This document shows, piece after piece, positions 1 to 12,300 of a DNA stretch of 64,000 nt (positions are counted from its first letter, which is position 1; each line of letters opens with the position of its first letter). The translations under genes and the position numbers were made by a program. Source of the DNA: Sanderia malayensis (taxonomy: Eukaryota > Cnidaria > Scyphozoa > Semaeostomeae > Pelagiidae); assembly GCA_013076295.1 (NCBI GenBank), contig RQOL01000718.1:3906001-3970000 (forward strand), given 5' to 3'. Below the pieces are notes generated by a model. The model was given only the letters and a program-made list of their open reading frames with translations, made no database searches and was not told the origin of the DNA.

Positions 1-81
1 ATAATATAATTTTATCATTATTATTTTGTTTTCCTTAGTTTATAATATAATTTTATCATTATTATTTTGTTTTCCTTAGTT
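1..81. repeat. Two copies of a 41-bp unit at the window edge
   Basis: The stretch beginning ATAATATAATTTTATCATTA at position 1 is repeated exactly from position 42. It lies in an intron of gene B. Confidence 0.85.
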
Positions 82-2884
82 ATTTTTTACCCTCCATATC
101 TTAAGATTTGTATGGTGAATGATAAGTTTTATAAACGCAAGAATGACCCGATACCGGATATCCCTGACCCACCTTCGCAGTATTTTCCCTTGAAGCCTGG
201 TGCGCATGTGCAGTAAACACCGCTTGTTATTGATGAACATGTGCCACCATGCATGCATGGACTTGGGTGGCATTTGTCTCTTTCTGCAAAGCAAAAAAAA
301 GGAAACGCGTAAATACAATCCTCATTTGAAAACACTCCTGCCTCAGTTTAGCGGATGCTACAGAGAATAAAGTGAGAGATCAGCCTAACCATCGCATCTT
401 TGGCCCTGCCATCCAACTTGACATGTGCAAATGAAGTTATCCGGGTTCGACGAGCAGCTGCCATGACGACAAGGATTGGGGAAGCACAGACTTCTCTCTG
501 CAGAGAAAGAGAAGATCGTTTAAATATGACAATATGGTTACTGATGAATTTACCCCGTATCCCTTTTAGCCCCATCAAATTACAAACTTTGGCAATAAAG
601 ACGTACTCTTTTAACCCCAAATTGTTTATCTTTGCTTATCAAAGGCAAATTCAGACGAAAGGGTTTTGTATATGTGAATTACATTGCTTCCCATTGGTCA
701 TTTGGTCATAGTGACAATTCTAGAGACGTCCCTCCCTTTTCAAACTCCCTCTAAAGAACCTAAACAAGTAAATACGCCCCTGGAGCTCAACGAAACTGTT
801 GCAGTACCTATATCAAATGAAAGCATTCAAGCTGATCACAGCCCCCGGTAAAATGGCATATGCACAATTAAAGTGCTGCACAGTCAAATGAGAATCAGGG
901 GGTGGAGTGACTTACTTTCGCAGTTGGCTCCATAGAATCCTTCTCGACAAGTGCAAACGTATCTGTCGGTCAATGCAGTGCATCTTCCGCCGTTGAAACA
1001 AGGTTTATGGCTGCATCTTGCACTGTGAACTGTTGGAAAACAAGAAAGATCACCATTATTTACAACCGCGCAACAATTCCACTGCGATAAAAACACAAAC
1101 TAATACATTGGCGTCTATTAATGGGGCAATTTCTCGCACCGGGAATATTCTTAGAACCGAAAATTGTGAATGATGATAAAGTGAAATGTAGTCCGGTGTT
1201 GAAGAAACCGAGCCGACAAGCCGGAACAGTTGGAAACAAAACCGTACAACATTGCGTATTGATAATCAAAGTTTTGACATCAAAATCTATTCATTGGATA
1301 TCCCTTTCTGCAAGATGTCTCTTTCGCCTTCTTTTCCCTTCCCATCATGCCCGACAACGCTCTTAAACTGTGTTATTAAAAATACAGAGCCATTAGACAC
1401 GGACCTTTAGGACCGGGAATGAATGATTCTTCGTCATCAGGTTCGTCCGTCTCTTCAATAACATGCTCCGAATGACGATGATGATGATTATGATGATGAT
1501 AGCGAGATCCTTCATCGTCTTCAAAATGCCATGGGCGCACGCCATCTTCAACATCTTCAAACATCGGACCACCGTTAAAATGCGCGACCACGTGTTTGAA
1601 GGGTAGCACAACGTGTTTCGGGCGCTGATGGTGGGGCAGATGCACCACGTTGCCCGGGTAAACAGGGACACCAATCGAATCAAGATCTGATATTGAATGA
1701 TATTGCTGTTTGTTGAGAAACTGTTGATTCCGACCCAACACTTCGGGATCGCGACCAAGGATATTGTATACCCCACGGGGTATGCCAAAGGTGGGAGAGA
1801 TTGGTGCGGTTTTCGTGTAAACATCGTGCACTGGTACTACATCCGATGAAACTCGGGATAAACGAGCTCCAGTCTGTTGCTTTTGCATATATCCATTATC
1901 CATTAAGTACTCTTTATTAGCGTTCCAGTTTGACATCTTATTCAGCACACTCTCCGACAGAGGATGCTTGAATCTTCCGGCGGATAGCTCGTCAAGCAGT
2001 TGTTCCGGCGGTGACACGGACTCATCGAACACCTCGTCTGGATTAATCGGCGTTGTGTAACCGGACGCCAGCGGAACACCTTCTGAAACTGGCATCGAGT
2101 TAATCGCTGCTGGCACTTTGTCCAGCTGTACGGGTAAACTTTGGAAATCCGGCGATATGGACCGGCCTAGACTAGGTACTGCATCTAAGCCCTTCTTCAA
2201 AGACTGCTCCACTTTCGTTTCCTCCAAGAGTTGCTTGATGCCGGTGAACGCAGAACTGGTTGGCTGCAACGCATCTGCAACCGTATCAACAAGCGACACG
2301 TTTTTGCTTTTCCGTTTTGGCTTCTTTACCAGCATAAACTCCGGCAAACCGGTGATATTTCCAAACTGTTCGGTCAGAATCTTTCTTTTATCCGCCTCAT
2401 TGTTCCCACCAGGCGGCTCGACCGCAGTTGAAACGGGTAGATAGGCGCCCTTTTTTGCATTGTAATCAATCATATTGGCAGTATCAGTATCAATGTTATC
2501 GCCTTCTTTCATCGAAGTATCTAGAAAGGCGTTCTCTTTCGGTATGTTGAAGGCCATCTCGACACTATTCGCTGCTTGGTCACTACGCTTTATCTCATCC
2601 TCGAGAATTTGAGCTCCACTTTGACTTAGCAGATCAGCAGCTAGCTTACCCACATCTTGCCGCTTGGAGCTCCTAACCCCCTTAGCTACAGAATTCTTTC
2701 CACCTTGCACGATATTAGTCCTCGCAACGTTATGTAGTTTCTTTCCCTTGCCAATCGTAGCTTCGTGAGTTTTAGAAGCATCGTGTCTGTGATAGGCCGA
2801 TGTGGACTTGCAATTCGTTACAGCAATAACAAATGTCAACATATAACAAGTGACAAGAATCCATTTGATCCTACTTACGCACAT
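1..2884 (-). CDS. Gene B: secreted His-rich EGF-repeat protein, 3' part outside window
   Basis: Partial gene on the minus strand. Exon 1 (1405-2884) starts at the ATG at 2882-2884 and encodes a signal peptide (MCVSRIKWILVTCYML...), then about 490 residues of low-complexity sequence. It contains several dibasic sites (for example SSKR) and ends in a His/Asp/Glu-rich stretch. Exon 2 (916-1029) and exon 3 (173-283) each encode one six-cysteine EGF module and both begin and end in phase 1. The exon 1 donor AAAG/GTCCGT is weak but is the only site that gives phase 1; reading through it meets a stop at 1376. Layout and phase match genes A, C and D, so more EGF exons probably lie left of position 1. 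Secretion and an extracellular structural role are inferred from signal peptide plus EGF repeats; the ligand or partner is unknown. Confidence 0.8.
1405..2884 (-). CDS. Gene B exon 1: signal peptide and His-rich N-terminal region
   Basis: One 1480-base coding exon. The hydrophobic leader covers about residues 8-24. The middle is rich in Ser, Lys, Asp and Val without a recognisable domain. The last 60 residues are packed with His and acidic residues (HHHNHHHRHSEH followed by an Asp/Glu tract), a typical metal-binding composition. Short phrases such as PKHVVLPFKH resemble PKHLYVPGK in gene A exon 1, supporting common ancestry. The exon ends GPKG in phase 1, so the glycine codon is completed by the next exon. 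Confidence 0.8.
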
Positions 2885-5518
2885 AATTGTTACGATTATT
2901 CAAACGTTGCTTAGATTCACTGTTCATCTTCTAGGTCATGATTAGGACGAAGATTCAATCACCCAAGCAGCACAGTTTCGATGCAACTGCTTTGCAGCCA
3001 GCCAAGCAATCCGAATCTATCCAAAATCTATCAAAAACAATGCACCGTATTGTGCGTAGAAGATAGATTCGCAATGTATTAATAAAATCTGGCAGAGAAA
3101 TTTAGCAGATTTTCCAAAGGGTGAAAATTTGCAAAAACAAGAGCGTTGTAGAGGTCACCAAACAATACAGGATGATTTCATTGCCCTGAACCAGTGAGCA
3201 GCTATGAACAACCAGTGGATTGCTTGTTTGCACCACTGATTTCCATTTCAGCACCGTCAACAGGTTTGTAGCTATAATGCTGTGTATTATATTCTACTTG
3301 CTAAAATTACAAGTTACGTAGATTTATTTCGGCGCAGATAAATATAATTTTAAGAAAATCACATTGCCTGACAATATAATTATTGAAATATGGTGCGGAC
3401 AGAAAGTATGCTGGGTTAAATCAACCAGCTTTTTGGATTCAAAGAAAAATTAAAAAAAAAACTCGAAAGAGGTTACAGAACTGGAGACGAGGCTCAGTGC
3501 TATGGAACTGATAAAAGTGAGGCTGGGGCATTATTAAACTAACAGAGCTTCACACACACTAAAGCTCTATGCGGATTTAGAGTAAGGGCAGCAGTCACTT
3601 GGTATCTAAAGTGCAGTCAACGTGGGGATAGGAACGGTGTCATTGATATGAATCGAGTATAAGGGATGTTGATCAGGGGTGCGAAAAAGTGGGCTTGAAG
3701 AGGGGGTAATTGCGCTAGGGGGAGAAAGGGGAGACGTACAAGGAGAGGGTGACGGGGAAAGAAATTAACTCACTTACCCATTCAATCAAATCCATTGCTT
3801 AATAAATATGCCTAGCAAAAAAAAAAGAAAAAATTATCGAACATCGAACATCGAGCATCAGCATCAAACTGACTTACAGTACAGTACCACGTAATCGCAC
3901 AAGGAGGATAGCATCCAAATCTAGCGCCCCCCAGATCACCAATTTGCTCCCTTACTCCTTCGTTAGCTCACCGACACGCATGCGGCCATGAGCTATTGAT
4001 AAAGAGGGAAAATTTTGCTGCAGGAAAATTCCTTTGTGCAACAATACCTCATTGCTTTGCACGCCAAGTTAGCTACCACAATCTTTCAGTCCATGAATAC
4101 CCACGTTGACGGAAACAAAATGCTTTGGGCAAATCACCATGAAACTACGCAGATATGCGCACCAATTTATGTTCAGGGCGTGGACTGGTGAAGCGAAATG
4201 GAATTTTATTATTTTACTTCCAATCCCAAAATCAAATGCTAAGATGTTTATTGAAAGCAACAGCTGTTATAATTCTTCCAATGCCTAATTCGTTTTAGAG
4301 GCCCGCAAGTTTGGGCTACTGTTCCTCAGATTATTAAATGTTCCAGAACTTTAAAAGAATTCAAAAACCAAATAAAATTTTGGTCTGGTGAAACCTGCCA
4401 CTGCCGACTGTGCCAAATTTTTGTTCCAAATCTGGGCTTCATTTAAAATCACATTAACATTTGTAACATTTGCATCTAATCTCTTATTAACATTTGTGTA
4501 AATTGAATCTTTTTATTTGTAATTTGTATTTTGTATTATGAAATCTTAAATATCAGTAGTTGGCCTAAATTAGCTTTAGCATAGCTATATATCCAGCCAA
4601 CTTTTAAATAAATTAGTAATAATAATAATTATTGTTATTATGTAATGACAATGTGCATCTCTTCATTGCCAATTGCATACATCAACCCCCTTGTGAGCTA
4701 CTTTTAAAATCATTTTCATTTATTCTTGAAGCAGTTTCCTTCAACGATCTTTTTATCTGTCTCTAATTCAAAACAGCAAATGAAATCATTTTGTATTATC
4801 ATGTAAATATTAAAATGTTAATCAATTATTGTTTGTTGCCAATTAGTTCTTAAATTCTTAAAGTCATTTTAACAAACAAAATTACAAATCATTTAAGGCT
4901 TTTCGTAATGATTTATCTTACAAACTGTCATTTTTAATTTACAACCCAACTAATTGATATGTTAAGGAACAAAAATTATTTCTACCATTTAATCAATAAT
5001 ATACGATTAATGGTTCATTTGGCTTATCACAATTTTAGTTTATTATATCTTTAAATGCTAATCATCTAAGTGAAATAGGTTTTTAAAACTTTAGGTAGTT
5101 TATTTTACAGTAGTTATCATTAAGGGAACACGATTAAAGTAAGCTTGTTATTTAATTAAAGAAATTTAGAGACTAAAACATTTTAACCGTAACATTTAGA
5201 CTAAAGAGGGTAATGTTAATGGATATGTCTTAAGTTGATATTTAAATACTCTTCCAAAGCTATCATATTCCTTAAAGAATTGAAATGTTTTATGATTAAT
5301 ATAATCGATTGTATTATGAATAGTATAAGAAATAAAGCCAAACATTTTGACTGTTTTTTGTTTTTCATGTACAACATCGATGTGGCCTCGTTCTGCTCAA
5401 AGTACAGTCTCGTTTGTGTTCTTGTGCATTTCCCTGCATTTTGAATGGCGTGCAAGTATGCCACGATATGCAGCGGATATGTTTGCCTATGGCCACCTCT
5501 AAGCTGTTGCATGATAAT
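2885..5518. other. Spacer between genes A and B
   Basis: About 2.6 kb holding the promoter side of gene B and the 3' side of gene A. It is AT-rich, especially 4300-5300. I see no convincing coding exon, inverted-repeat element or RNA gene. Confidence 0.6.
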
Positions 5519-6300
5519 CTACGTGTGTCTATGATGATGGCCATGCCCAGGCCTTCTGGTAATCTTTGAGCGTTTGATGGAGCAGCAAGATGGGTTACAC
5601 AAATTGGTACAGTCATTGAAACACGAGGTTGGACAATTGAACGTTGTTGGTGGGTAGTAAGGTGGCGGTGGTGGAGGAGGCGGTGGTGGCGGAGGAGGAT
5701 GCGGTGGCGGGTGAGGTGGTGGTGGATGCAGATGAGGGTGCGGAGGAGGTGGCGGTGGAGGCGGTGGAGGCGGTGGTGCTGGATAGGATGTTGGGCAGCA
5801 AAGTTGTGGACAGAATGGCAAGCAATTAGTTGCGCAAACAGGCGGACATATGTCCATGACGGAGATTGTACCTGGTGCAGAATATGGTGGTGGTGGTGGA
5901 GGTGGGGGAGGAGGTGGTGGAGGAGGTGGTGGCGGTGGTGGTGGAGGAGGAGGTGGTGGAGGTGGCGGAGGAGGTGGTGGTGGTGGAGGAGGAGGTGGTG
6001 GAGGTGGCGGAGGAGGAGGCGGTGGTGGTGGTGGCGGTGGAGGAGGTGGCGGTGGAGGTGGTGGTGGTGGAGGTGGCGAATATGCGGCGTTGTGACAGCA
6101 ATTAATGGGACAATTTGGGTAGCAGTGAGAGTGACAGATGGTTGGACAGTGACCTCCTGAAGGAAAAGACGCTGCTTGAGACATTGGTGCGACGTAAGAA
6201 TCATGAGGGCAACATACCAGAGGACATTGCTCCGTACACTGCGTAGCACATCCCGCTGGACAAGTTGTTGATGCAGCCTGTGCAGCCTGTGGGTGCTCTT
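5519..6300 (-). CDS. Gene A last exon: four minicollagen-type cysteine domains and polyproline
   Basis: The exon begins after a TTTGCAG acceptor and ends at a TAG at 5519-5521, giving 260 codons. Cysteine domains lie at about 6209-6262, 6094-6148, 5795-5848 and 5582-5635. Examples are [18 protein letters not shown] and [18 protein letters not shown], an exact CxxxCxxxCxxxCxxxCC spacing. Between domains 2 and 3 is an almost unbroken run of about 65 prolines; a second Pro/His run separates domains 3 and 4. The C-terminus is basic and His-rich. In minicollagens such domains sit at the ends of a collagen rod; here no rod is present and four domains occur. The repeat codons mix CCA, CCT, CCG and CCC, so this is not one simple triplet expansion. 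Confidence 0.88.
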
Positions 6301-9300
6301 CTGCAAAAAACATAAAATAATCAACATTAAAAATAGGATAACATTCCTAGGATCAACTGATGATTATCAACGCAGTACAGAGTGGCAAACAGTAAAGTCA
6401 CGATATCACGAACATCAACTGGAGCCAAAGAATGCCTGGTTTGAATCCAGAGGTCGTTCAACAAAGCGTAAATTGCACAACAATGCAACCCAAGGGAGAA
6501 AGTGCTAAGCTTGTTACGCCAAGTAGTTAGTTGTTATATATTAGAGGTGGGAGGAATGTATTATTAGGTCTTACTGTGACAATGATTTCCATCTCCGGTG
6601 TAGCCAGGATTGCAAACACAATTTGAACTCGAGAAACATTGTGCATGTTCGTGACACTTGCCACATTCATCTAGGGTGACAATTGTTGACGCATAGTTTT
6701 AATACACGTGCATTACAAGCGCTGAATGACCGTACATTGCACTTGCCTCGTTGCTATTACAACGAGCGTCCAAATAACGGACACTTATGGGACACCCATG
6801 CGACAGGTTCTACTGGCTACTGTGAAGAGGTTTGTACTGTATAAAGTGAACCACCAGATATCAAAACGTGCCACTAACAAAGTCAAAGATAAATGTTCAG
6901 AGGAAATGTCCATTAGTTGAGATTAATAGAAGTCCACCTGCGCCCAACTCTACATGATAACAAGAAATCTAAGCAAAGCCATCAAATGATTCAATTTAGC
7001 ACGAGTTGTGAACAATGCCTGATTCCAATCAAACAATAAGGGTAGACAAAACGAGAAGCAAGGGCCATTACACATTTGGAATCAGCTGTGAGTGAATTAG
7101 CTTAGTCGTCTTGAGTGATAAGTGGGCTGAGGTGTTATAGCTCATTAAGAATAATATGGTTCACTTTAGAGTGTTAAGTATTAGCCAAAACTAGCAGGTG
7201 CAAAGAAGTATCAATTTACTGTTGAACATACCTTTAATGCATTCATAACCATCCCCAATGTAACCAGCACGGCACCGACACTTTCCTTTCACGCAAATTG
7301 CGTGCACATCGCATTCAGCACATATGTCATCTGCAAAGGAAGACAAATATACAATTAATACAAATAATACAATTAATACAAATAATACAATTAATACAAA
7401 TCACATTTGTACGTAGTAATTATATGCCCGTCTGCCCACGTAGCAAAGAAATGCTACAGATAGAGCTCGTGGAGATAGGATATACGGTAATCACTTATCC
7501 TATCGTCTGCCCTATTTTCATGGTAGAGCTATTATGTACAGAGTTACACATCAGCGTCTTTCGAACAGGGAAACAAACAACAACAAAAAGCAAGAAAACG
7601 AACAACCAAGTTAATAAAAACAAATACCAAATGCTACAAAAACTTGGTGTAAACACATTGTATAAACACTTGGTACTTGGCATACAAAAAGATGGAACAG
7701 AGGCATATGACAAATAAAGTCAGTAGAATTATATTAATACGTTAAAAAAACAAAGATACCTTGACAGTGGTTTCCTTCGTATCCAATGGGGCAGATACAT
7801 TTGTAACCAGCACCAACATTGTCAGGTTTACATGTTCCACCGTTTTGGCATGGATTTGGATGGCATACTTCTTCGACAGTTGGCTTTCGAGGTGGCCGAG
7901 TCGGTGGGGGAGTCGGTGAGCCCGGTGGCGCCCCACCTTGTCCTGGGGTATCTGCAAGTGGGGGAGCTAGAGAAAAAATGTTCAAAGAAAATTATTCAAA
8001 GCAATATTTATTGACAATGATTGCCAAGTTTTAGTCTTGACAAGTGTAGCGTCTTTTAATCAGCTAAGAGGCCTGCCTCGATTTGAATACAGGATTTGAC
8101 GATTGAGTAGAAAATATGGCATCGTTCCTTTCCTTGAGTTTTATATTTCTATATGAAATCTGAGTTGATATTTATTATTGTGTTTGCACAATGCCTGTAC
8201 AACAATCTTTATCTCGAATGTGCGAGAGACTACTCCAATTCAAGATAGAGAGAGACTGTTAGCATATGGTAGAGTGATCAGGTTGAGATAGAGATGGGTT
8301 GGATTGGAGAGGAGATTAAAACAAAAATCCAGCGCTAAAGATACCAAGGAATTAGTTTGAGATAGACAAAGTTGATTGTAATGATAAATGTAAAATAATG
8401 AATAAGTTTAGCAAGTTAATAGATCAGATAATTAATTGTTAGTCTTACGTTTTTTCTCGCAGTTTCTTCCAGTAAACCCTGGCTGACATTTACACGTATA
8501 TGTTTCACCCTGCGGTATGCATATGCCACCATTCTCACATGGAGATGCAGCACAAGGATCTCCACCGCCTAAAAGTTGATGTCAGTCAACCGTTGTGCAT
8601 AAGTTAGTGAATTAATCTTTTCGTAATTAGTAGTAAAATGTGCACAGTCTCTTATGCGGCAAACATGCTGATATAAGAAAACATAAGGAAACAAGAGTTT
8701 TCATTTTGAGAACCAAAATATAGCAAAATGTGGTCGAAATATCACGCAATATCACAAATTTTGTTTCCTTATGCTTCCATAAAACAATGAATTTGCATAA
8801 GAAATTGCACACAATTTATTAAGTTAGTAAATTATACATTAATAAATACAGTTGAGGATCGGTAATGGAATGACCAGGGATAGAGGCATTGAAACAGAGC
8901 ATTGACACATACAAAGAAAGTCAAAAGCAATGTTTTGTTGTAGAGAGAGCTGTGTTGTGGTGTTAGGAATAGAGATTCTCAACTATTATCATCAATTAAC
9001 GAAACTAAATCAGCAATTGCTTACCTCTTCTGTCCTTTTCATTGCAAAATTTGCCCATGTATCCTTCTCTGCAGACGCAAACAAAACCACCTTTTGGTTG
9101 TTCGATGCAAGTTCCGCCATTTTGACAAGGGTTGCTCGAGCAGCTATCACTGGTCTCTGGTGGTGTTTTCGACCATTTAGACGGAGGAGTTGGTGGTGTG
9201 TCTATAAAGAAAACAGAATCACAAACTGTAATCAATGATATTGGCCTTGAAAACCCATTATTACCTCATCCCCCATATGAGAGCTATATAAGATATTTCA

Positions 9301-12300
9301 TATCTGATATCTCTCATATAAGAGTTCCTCTCACTTTCTTAAAAATATTTCTTAAAAATTCTTTCGGCTCGAAGTCGCTGCATTTCGGAGATCAACTTCT
9401 TTGGAGTGTTTCATAAAAACTATGGCTACGCTTCTTTTACTTGCAGTATGGATCAATTAGGTAAAATTTGTTTCAATTATTTAGACAGTTTGGATTACCA
9501 CGATTAGGCCTCCCCTTTCTCGCCAATGCTTCCAGGTGATAGAAAGCAAATTGTTTACTTTCGAATTATTTAAACCTTTGATACCTATAAGATGTCTCTC
9601 CTCCCTTACGAAGAAAATGCGCTTATTGCAAGAACCATGTTTCAATTACCAGGCTAAAATATAGCATAATCTAATTGCAAGTTGAAATAGATAGATAAAA
9701 AAACGAATAGATCATACTCTGTTCGGGTGGCTTTCTGCAATCTCCATTGTATCCCGACCCATAGTAGGGGGGTTGACAGACGCAATGTCCCTCCTCACAG
9801 GTAGCGTGGCTGTCGCAATCTGCGCAACGATCAACTGTTGAAAAAATCAAATCAGATTTAGATTCAAATTTGAAAGGGGAAAACGAAATCAGATTCAGTT
9901 AACGATAGGTTTTAATTTAGATGGAAAAGTTGCTATCATAAGAGCAAATATTAAAGAGGATTAGAAGGGCGACGAGATGTAATGAAAAGGTAGAAAAAGA
10001 AAAAGTAATAGCAAGATGTACCTTCACATACGAGAAAAAGTAATTATATGTGAAGATAAAGAAGATACCGAAAAAGGAATGATGATAGCAATGCGAAGCG
10101 GAAGAAGAGTTAGATAAAGAAGAATGCAAATAAGGAAAATAGGAGAAATAAAGAAAACATAACATGAGAAAAACAAAAGGAAAAAAAAAGAATGGAAGAT
10201 GATGGATGAAGACTAAGAACGTGCAAAAAGGAAAGTTAGATTAATATGAAGGCAATGAAGAAAAAAAATAAGATCTGGAGGTAATATAAGTGGAATCAAA
10301 GGAGTTTGTAGTTAAATTAGTAGTTAAAATTAGATTAACCTTCACAGAAATCGCCTTTAAAACGAACAGGACAGAGACAATGATAATTAGAGCCATCGCT
10401 GACACATGTGCCACCGTGTTCACATGGATCAGATATACAAGGATCGGACTCTGCAATAAGAACACAAACAGAACGGCGTATATTATTAGTGTGTAGCATT
10501 AATTGTAAATAATTAAATTATTCAGCTCGTCATATATAGATTACAGTAAAATCCAAGAAACTCGAACACTCTTTGACTTGAACTGTCTTTGCATTCTTGT
10601 AAAAACCTTCGAGTTATGTCGTCCCTTAGTTCGAGCCCCAGATAACTGGATCATGTTTGTTAACTTGAAAAATGTTATTCGGTTTTTTCCTTGCTCGAGT
10701 TATCAGGATTTTACTGCCATAGAAAGATTAGAACATTAAGAAGCCAGGCGAATTAACACAGGGTTGATAATTTTGATTGCAAAATGAAAAAAATACAGTT
10801 TATTGTGTTTGAGCAACAAACGTTATACGAAATTCACAAGGATCAAACTGCATTGTGAAATACACATATCAAATAATGATCTGTTGATAAAACTTCACTG
10901 CAATTTGTTGATGAATTGAAAAGATCACTCAACTCACCCTCACAATGTCTTCCATGCCATCTGTCGTTGCATATGCAGAGGTATTCGCCTTTGCCGATAT
11001 AGTTGCAGGCACCATTGTGTTTACAAGGGTTGTAAAAGCACGGGTTCATTTCTGTAAACACATAAAACAAAAGTTTGAAATATGGCATTGGTACACTGTG
11101 TATATGATACTTGAGTTGGTGAAGACGTGTTTGTTAATGTAGGTTTATGGTTTATATGTTATCAATAACATGTGTATGAAAATGTCTTAAACAACGTATA
11201 AACATTGACAACAAGCGTCACAAGTTACGAAGGCGCACAAGTAAAAGGGGACTGGGGCAAGAGAGGGATAGTATTAAAAACAATCGAAAAGTAAATCAGC
11301 TAAGCTAATTAACCACGTTTTAGATTGCAAGGATAATAGCAAGATGTACCTTCACATCGCTTTCCAATGTATCCAGTTAAGCATGTGCACTCGTATGAAG
11401 AACCTACGTCACGACAAGTTCCTCCATTCTCGCAAGGGTTTGGATGACACTTTGAAGATACTAAAGAGAAAAAAGCATAATCCGTCATAATCTGACCTTT
11501 CATAGGATCATCTGTGAGTATACATAATCCAAGATCATCTTAATCGATCAATATCAATCTGAAATAATCTACCATAATCAAGAGCATTCGATAATGGTCA
11601 AAAGTTGAAATGATTTTAGGATATAGTGAGTATACATAATCCAAGATCATCTTAATCGATCGAAACCAATCCGAAATAATCTACCATAACCAAAAGCATT
11701 CGATAATTGTCAAAATTTGAAATGATTTTTAGGATATAGTGAGTATGCATAATCCAAGGTCATCTTAATCGATCGATATCAATCCGAGATGATCTGCCAT
11801 AACCAAAAACAATCGATAATGGTCAAAAGTTGAACTGATTTCTAGGATATACGCTCCATAAGAAGAACGTCCGCAGCTTTGAGAAACTGCTGATCCGAAA
11901 TCTAAAGGGGGTAACAACAATAAACATACTGTTTCTTTAGGATTAGTTTGGCAGTGGGTCGGAGAAGAACAGTACATGTATAATCGAGATTTACCCTCAC
12001 AAACCGAGCCAGATCCAGTGAAACCTGGTTTACAGATGCAGACGCCGTGAAAACAGTCTGCATTCCCATCGCAGCCGACACAGTTCACCTCCTTCTTGTC
12101 TGAAAAAGATAAGGTAACTTCTCACACAAAATCTCTTTGCATGCAATTTTATACAATACGATATATAATACGCATGGAATTGCAACTGTAACAAAATTAC
12201 GAGCAAAAATGTTAACTTGTAAGTCACCATCGAAATGGATACATTTATACCCTGCAATACATTTTGATGGTAGAGCATCCACAAATAGAGCGGTAGGCCA

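Noticed and set aside
5644..6160. Long glycine-, tryptophan/arginine- and valine/glutamate-rich frames on the plus strand
   Set aside because: They are antisense translations of the polyproline exon of gene A.
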